Source: Marixanthomonas spongiae (GTDB lineage: Bacteria; Bacteroidota; Bacteroidia; Flavobacteriales; Flavobacteriaceae). From it: DNA of 64,000 nucleotides. Location of the stretch: the NCBI RefSeq assembly GCF_003095375.1, contig NZ_QEHR01000009.1:55459-119458 (forward strand), written 5' to 3'. This document shows positions 62,310 to 64,000 of this stretch, in pieces (position 1 is the stretch's first letter; the number at the start of each line of letters is the position of its first letter). The notes below the pieces were generated by a model, which worked only from the letters and a program-made list of their open reading frames with translations, searched no databases and was not told where the DNA came from. A program made the translations under genes and the position numbers.

Positions 62310-63173
62310 ATGGCCCAAATAATTATAGACAAACAAAACGGGGAACTTGCGTTTAGATTAGAAGAGTTCAACGACCTAAGCCAATTTGATCATTTACAAA
62401 GAAGAAATTATTATTCTATCGTTTTGTTATGTGGAGTTAGCTATGAACTAAGCGTTGATTTTCAAAGTTTTGAATTGCAAGGAAATCAAATGATTTGTTT
62501 GGCTCCGTATCAACCTTTCATGATACGTTCTGAAGAAAAGTGTCAGGGTTATTTATTGAATTTTCATCCCGATTTTTTTTGTACATATAGACATCAAAAC
62601 GAAATAGAGACCGAGGGATTCCTTTTTAATAATTTTCATGGTTTACCCTATTTTACTGTAAACGAGCAAAGCCTATTTCTTAATTTGATTGATCAAATTT
62701 CGAAAGAGATGGACAAAGACTCAATCGCTCAGCATGAAGTTCTTGTGGCATTTTTAAAAGTGTTTTTAATAGAAGCGGTCAGACATAAGAAACAATTTGA
62801 CCAACAATTAACTCCCAGATTGTCAGATTCAAAAACAGAAATTTTACAAAATTTAGTCGATGCAATTGAGAGTAATTATTGCAAATTCCATTCTCCCCAA
62901 GAATACGCAGATGAACTAAGTGTAAGTACTAAAACTTTAGCCGGTATCGTCAAGAAATATCTCAATCAAACGACTTCATCCTTAATTTCAAATAGGATTA
63001 TTATTGAGGCGAAACGAGAACTTTATTTAACTTCTAAACCAGTGAAACAAGTTGCTGCTTTTTTAGGTTACGACGATGAATTCTATTTCAGTCGATTTTT
63101 TAAAAAGAAGGTAGGAGTATCACCTGATATTTATCGTAAGACAGTTGGTTTTGCTAAACTAGAGTCAAATTAA
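62310..63173 (+). CDS. AraC-family transcriptional regulator
   Basis: A 287-residue regulator with a beta-barrel sensor-like N-terminal domain (about 1-150, with LCGVSYELSVDFQSFEL and FLLNFHPDFF) and an AraC double helix-turn-helix at the C-terminus (SVSTKTLAGIVKKYLNQ... and KQVAAFLGYDDEFYFSRFFKKKVG). I start it at ATG 62310 instead of TTG 62283, since the latter lies in the promoter box. It may regulate the adjoining ABM gene. Confidence 0.92.
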   Translation: MAQIIIDKQNGELAFRLEEFNDLSQFDHLQRRNYYSIVLLCGVSYELSVDFQSFELQGNQMICLAPYQPFMIRSEEKCQGYLLNFHPDFFCTYRHQNEIETEGFLFNNFHGLPYFTVNEQSLFLNLIDQISKEMDKDSIAQHEVLVAFLKVFLIEAVRHKKQFDQQLTPRLSDSKTEILQNLVDAIESNYCKFHSPQEYADELSVSTKTLAGIVKKYLNQTTSSLISNRIIIEAKRELYLTSKPVKQVAAFLGYDDEFYFSRFFKKKVGVSPDIYRKTVGFAKLESN

Positions 63174-63178
63174 TTACT

Positions 63179-63308
63179 CACAACGGTTCGGGTATGAAAC
63201 GTAGGGCATTTCGAAGCTCTTATCTGTCCGCCCGAAACGAACTTTGAAAAGAGACGAAAACTTGCGGATACCACTGTCCGCCCTATGTTTTATACCCATT
63301 GTTGTGCG
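63179..63308. repeat. Palindromic element E5 (best-preserved copy)
   Basis: The left arm CACAACGGTTCGGGTATGAA and then ACGTAGGGC (63179-63207) pairs with the right arm 63280-63308 (GCCCTATGTTTTATACCCAT, then TGTTGTGCGG). The arms are complementary at roughly 22 of 28 positions. The interior holds a further dyad, CTGTCCGCCC occurring on both sides. The element begins 6 nt after the AraC stop codon and ends 15 nt before the stop codon of the next gene. Confidence 0.7.
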
Positions 63309-63323
63309 GTCGTTTTTTATTTT

Positions 63324-63860
63324 TTACATATCAAAGTCAAAGAAATAAGCTTTTTTATTTTCCTTGTCGTACCAATAATATTTGAAATACTGATTTCCGT
63401 TTGTCCAACTATATTTCTGTAGTTTTTCAATTCTTTTCTTGTCCCACCATTCAAAGTCGTGTTGCAATCCAAATCCATTATCTGAGTTTAGAGTGTCAAT
63501 TGTCAGATTATGTACTTCTATTATTTTCTTCGAAGTTGAGTTGTTGCAGTTAAACGCAAACATATAATCTGCGTCAATTCCAATTGCGTCATCAAAGCAG
63601 TAGATATTCTTAACGTCCGGTTTAATTTCAACTTTCAAAAAGTCTTTAAATCTTTTTTTGTTGTTCTCTGTGTCCGGTTTGTCGTGGTCAAATGGTGGGT
63701 AAACTTTCTCAATTACATTTTTAGTTTGCTCCCTTAGTTCGTCTTTGGTTTTTTCTTTAGCCTTCTCAACTACTTGCTCAGATTTATTTCTGATTCGGTC
63801 GCAAGAAATTACTCCAATTGTCAGAATAACTATTGTCGATATGTGAATTAGTCGTTTCAT
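63324..63860 (-). CDS. Lipoprotein of unknown function
   Basis: A 178-residue lipoprotein (VISC, C20) with an N-terminal charged helix (about 25-55, KSEQVVEKAKEKTKDELREQ), then a beta-rich C-terminal domain with several Trp and Tyr residues (FEWWDKKR; YFKYYWYDKEN). It is flanked on both sides by palindromic-element arms, so it looks like a single-gene cassette. I recognise no family. Confidence 0.65.
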   Translation of the reverse strand: MKRLIHISTIVILTIGVISCDRIRNKSEQVVEKAKEKTKDELREQTKNVIEKVYPPFDHDKPDTENNKKRFKDFLKVEIKPDVKNIYCFDDAIGIDADYMFAFNCNNSTSKKIIEVHNLTIDTLNSDNGFGLQHDFEWWDKKRIEKLQKYSWTNGNQYFKYYWYDKENKKAYFFDFDM

Positions 63861-63867
63861 TTAAATG

Positions 63868-64000
63868 CCGCACAACGGCAGTCTGTCTCAAAACTACCAA
63901 TTAATTCTCTTAAAAACAGTATTTTTCGGATTTTGGTGAAATCCATCGGTGTGCCGGCATTTTTTGAAAGTTGCTTTTACGTGCCCCCAAACAGTTTAAA
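63868..64000. repeat. Palindromic element E6, left arm, possibly interrupted
   Basis: GCCGCACAACGGC (63868-63880) matches the left arm of E5 (CACAACGG). The continuation (GTCTGTCTCAAAACTACC) is unlike the others and looks like an insertion-sequence end, so this element may carry an insertion beyond the window. No gene is supported in this stretch. Confidence 0.4.

Noticed and set aside
57973..63310. Palindromic elements as classical integron attC sites
   Set aside because: The arms end in GCACAAC/GTTGTGC and lack RYYYAAC/GTTRRRY cores. No integron integrase is present, so they are called palindromic elements only.

Overview
The window is chromosomal DNA from a member of the Bacteroidota, almost certainly a marine or environmental Flavobacteriaceae. 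The evidence is a SusC/SusD pair, a FecR/ECF-sigma/TonB-receptor unit, many Bacteroidota-type lipoproteins, and promoters of the flavobacterial form TTG-N17-23-TAnnTTTG. The gene order rpsL-rpsG-fusA-rpsJ...rplQ-carA-eno-gltA also fits. The rRNA-protein core is ordinary chromosome. The right end (about 53.9-64 kb) is a more AT-rich accessory region.

Layout. 0-10 kb: RarA, a rhomboid protease, RlmB, a 600-bp remnant that looks like a decayed insertion sequence, an orphan SusD/SusC pair and an Omp85-type barrel. 10-27.6 kb: a merged str-S10-spc-alpha ribosomal supercluster with 28 ribosomal protein genes, fusA, secY, infA and rpoA; tuf is absent between fusA and rpsJ, and a REP-like insertion separates rpsJ from rplC. 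27.7-32.7 kb: carA, eno, gltA and a guanidino-modifying hydrolase. 32.7-42.3 kb: MgtE, a MarR regulator with a four-cysteine tail beside a CPVC redox protein and a secreted protein sharing an operator palindrome, a barrel protein, CtlX, an SDR/DUF2867 protein, two small unknowns and ArgS. 42.3-51.5 kb: a cell-surface signalling unit (ECF sigma, FecR, STN-domain TonB receptor) beside three modular repeat lipoproteins and a FAS1 lipoprotein. 51.7-53.9 kb: a DEAD-box helicase, an unknown and an SMR exporter. 53.9-64 kb: mobile-element debris, an intact IS110-family element, and a series of genes separated by about 70-145-bp palindromic elements with CACAAC...GTTGTG-type ends.

How the parts work together. 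(1) Three start regions (fecR and the first genes of both repeat-lipoprotein operons) share a bipartite motif, RGTAGGGTA-N10-WACYTGTTYTA, at exactly the same spacing, whereas the sigma gene has a housekeeping-type promoter. I infer that this ECF sigma drives its own anti-sigma/receptor operon and the lipoproteins. (2) Three copies of TTAGGA-A-TCCTAA lie at marR, at the CPVC gene and in front of the secreted protein, two of them abutting a TAnnTTTG box, which suggests a small, possibly redox-sensing regulon. (3) The right end looks like a cassette array: single genes or pairs (DJ-1/PfpI + Crp; a broken PaaI thioesterase + LtrA; tandem ABM protein + AraC; a lipoprotein) lie between palindromic elements that resemble integron attC sites in layout but not in core sequence. 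The IS110 element appears to sit inside one of these palindromes, and its downstream flank carries two similar hairpin units that are a candidate bridge RNA. I consider the palindromic array plus its IS110 element the best candidate for an undescribed system.

No tRNA, rRNA or CRISPR was seen. All assignments come from reading the sequence; no database search was run.
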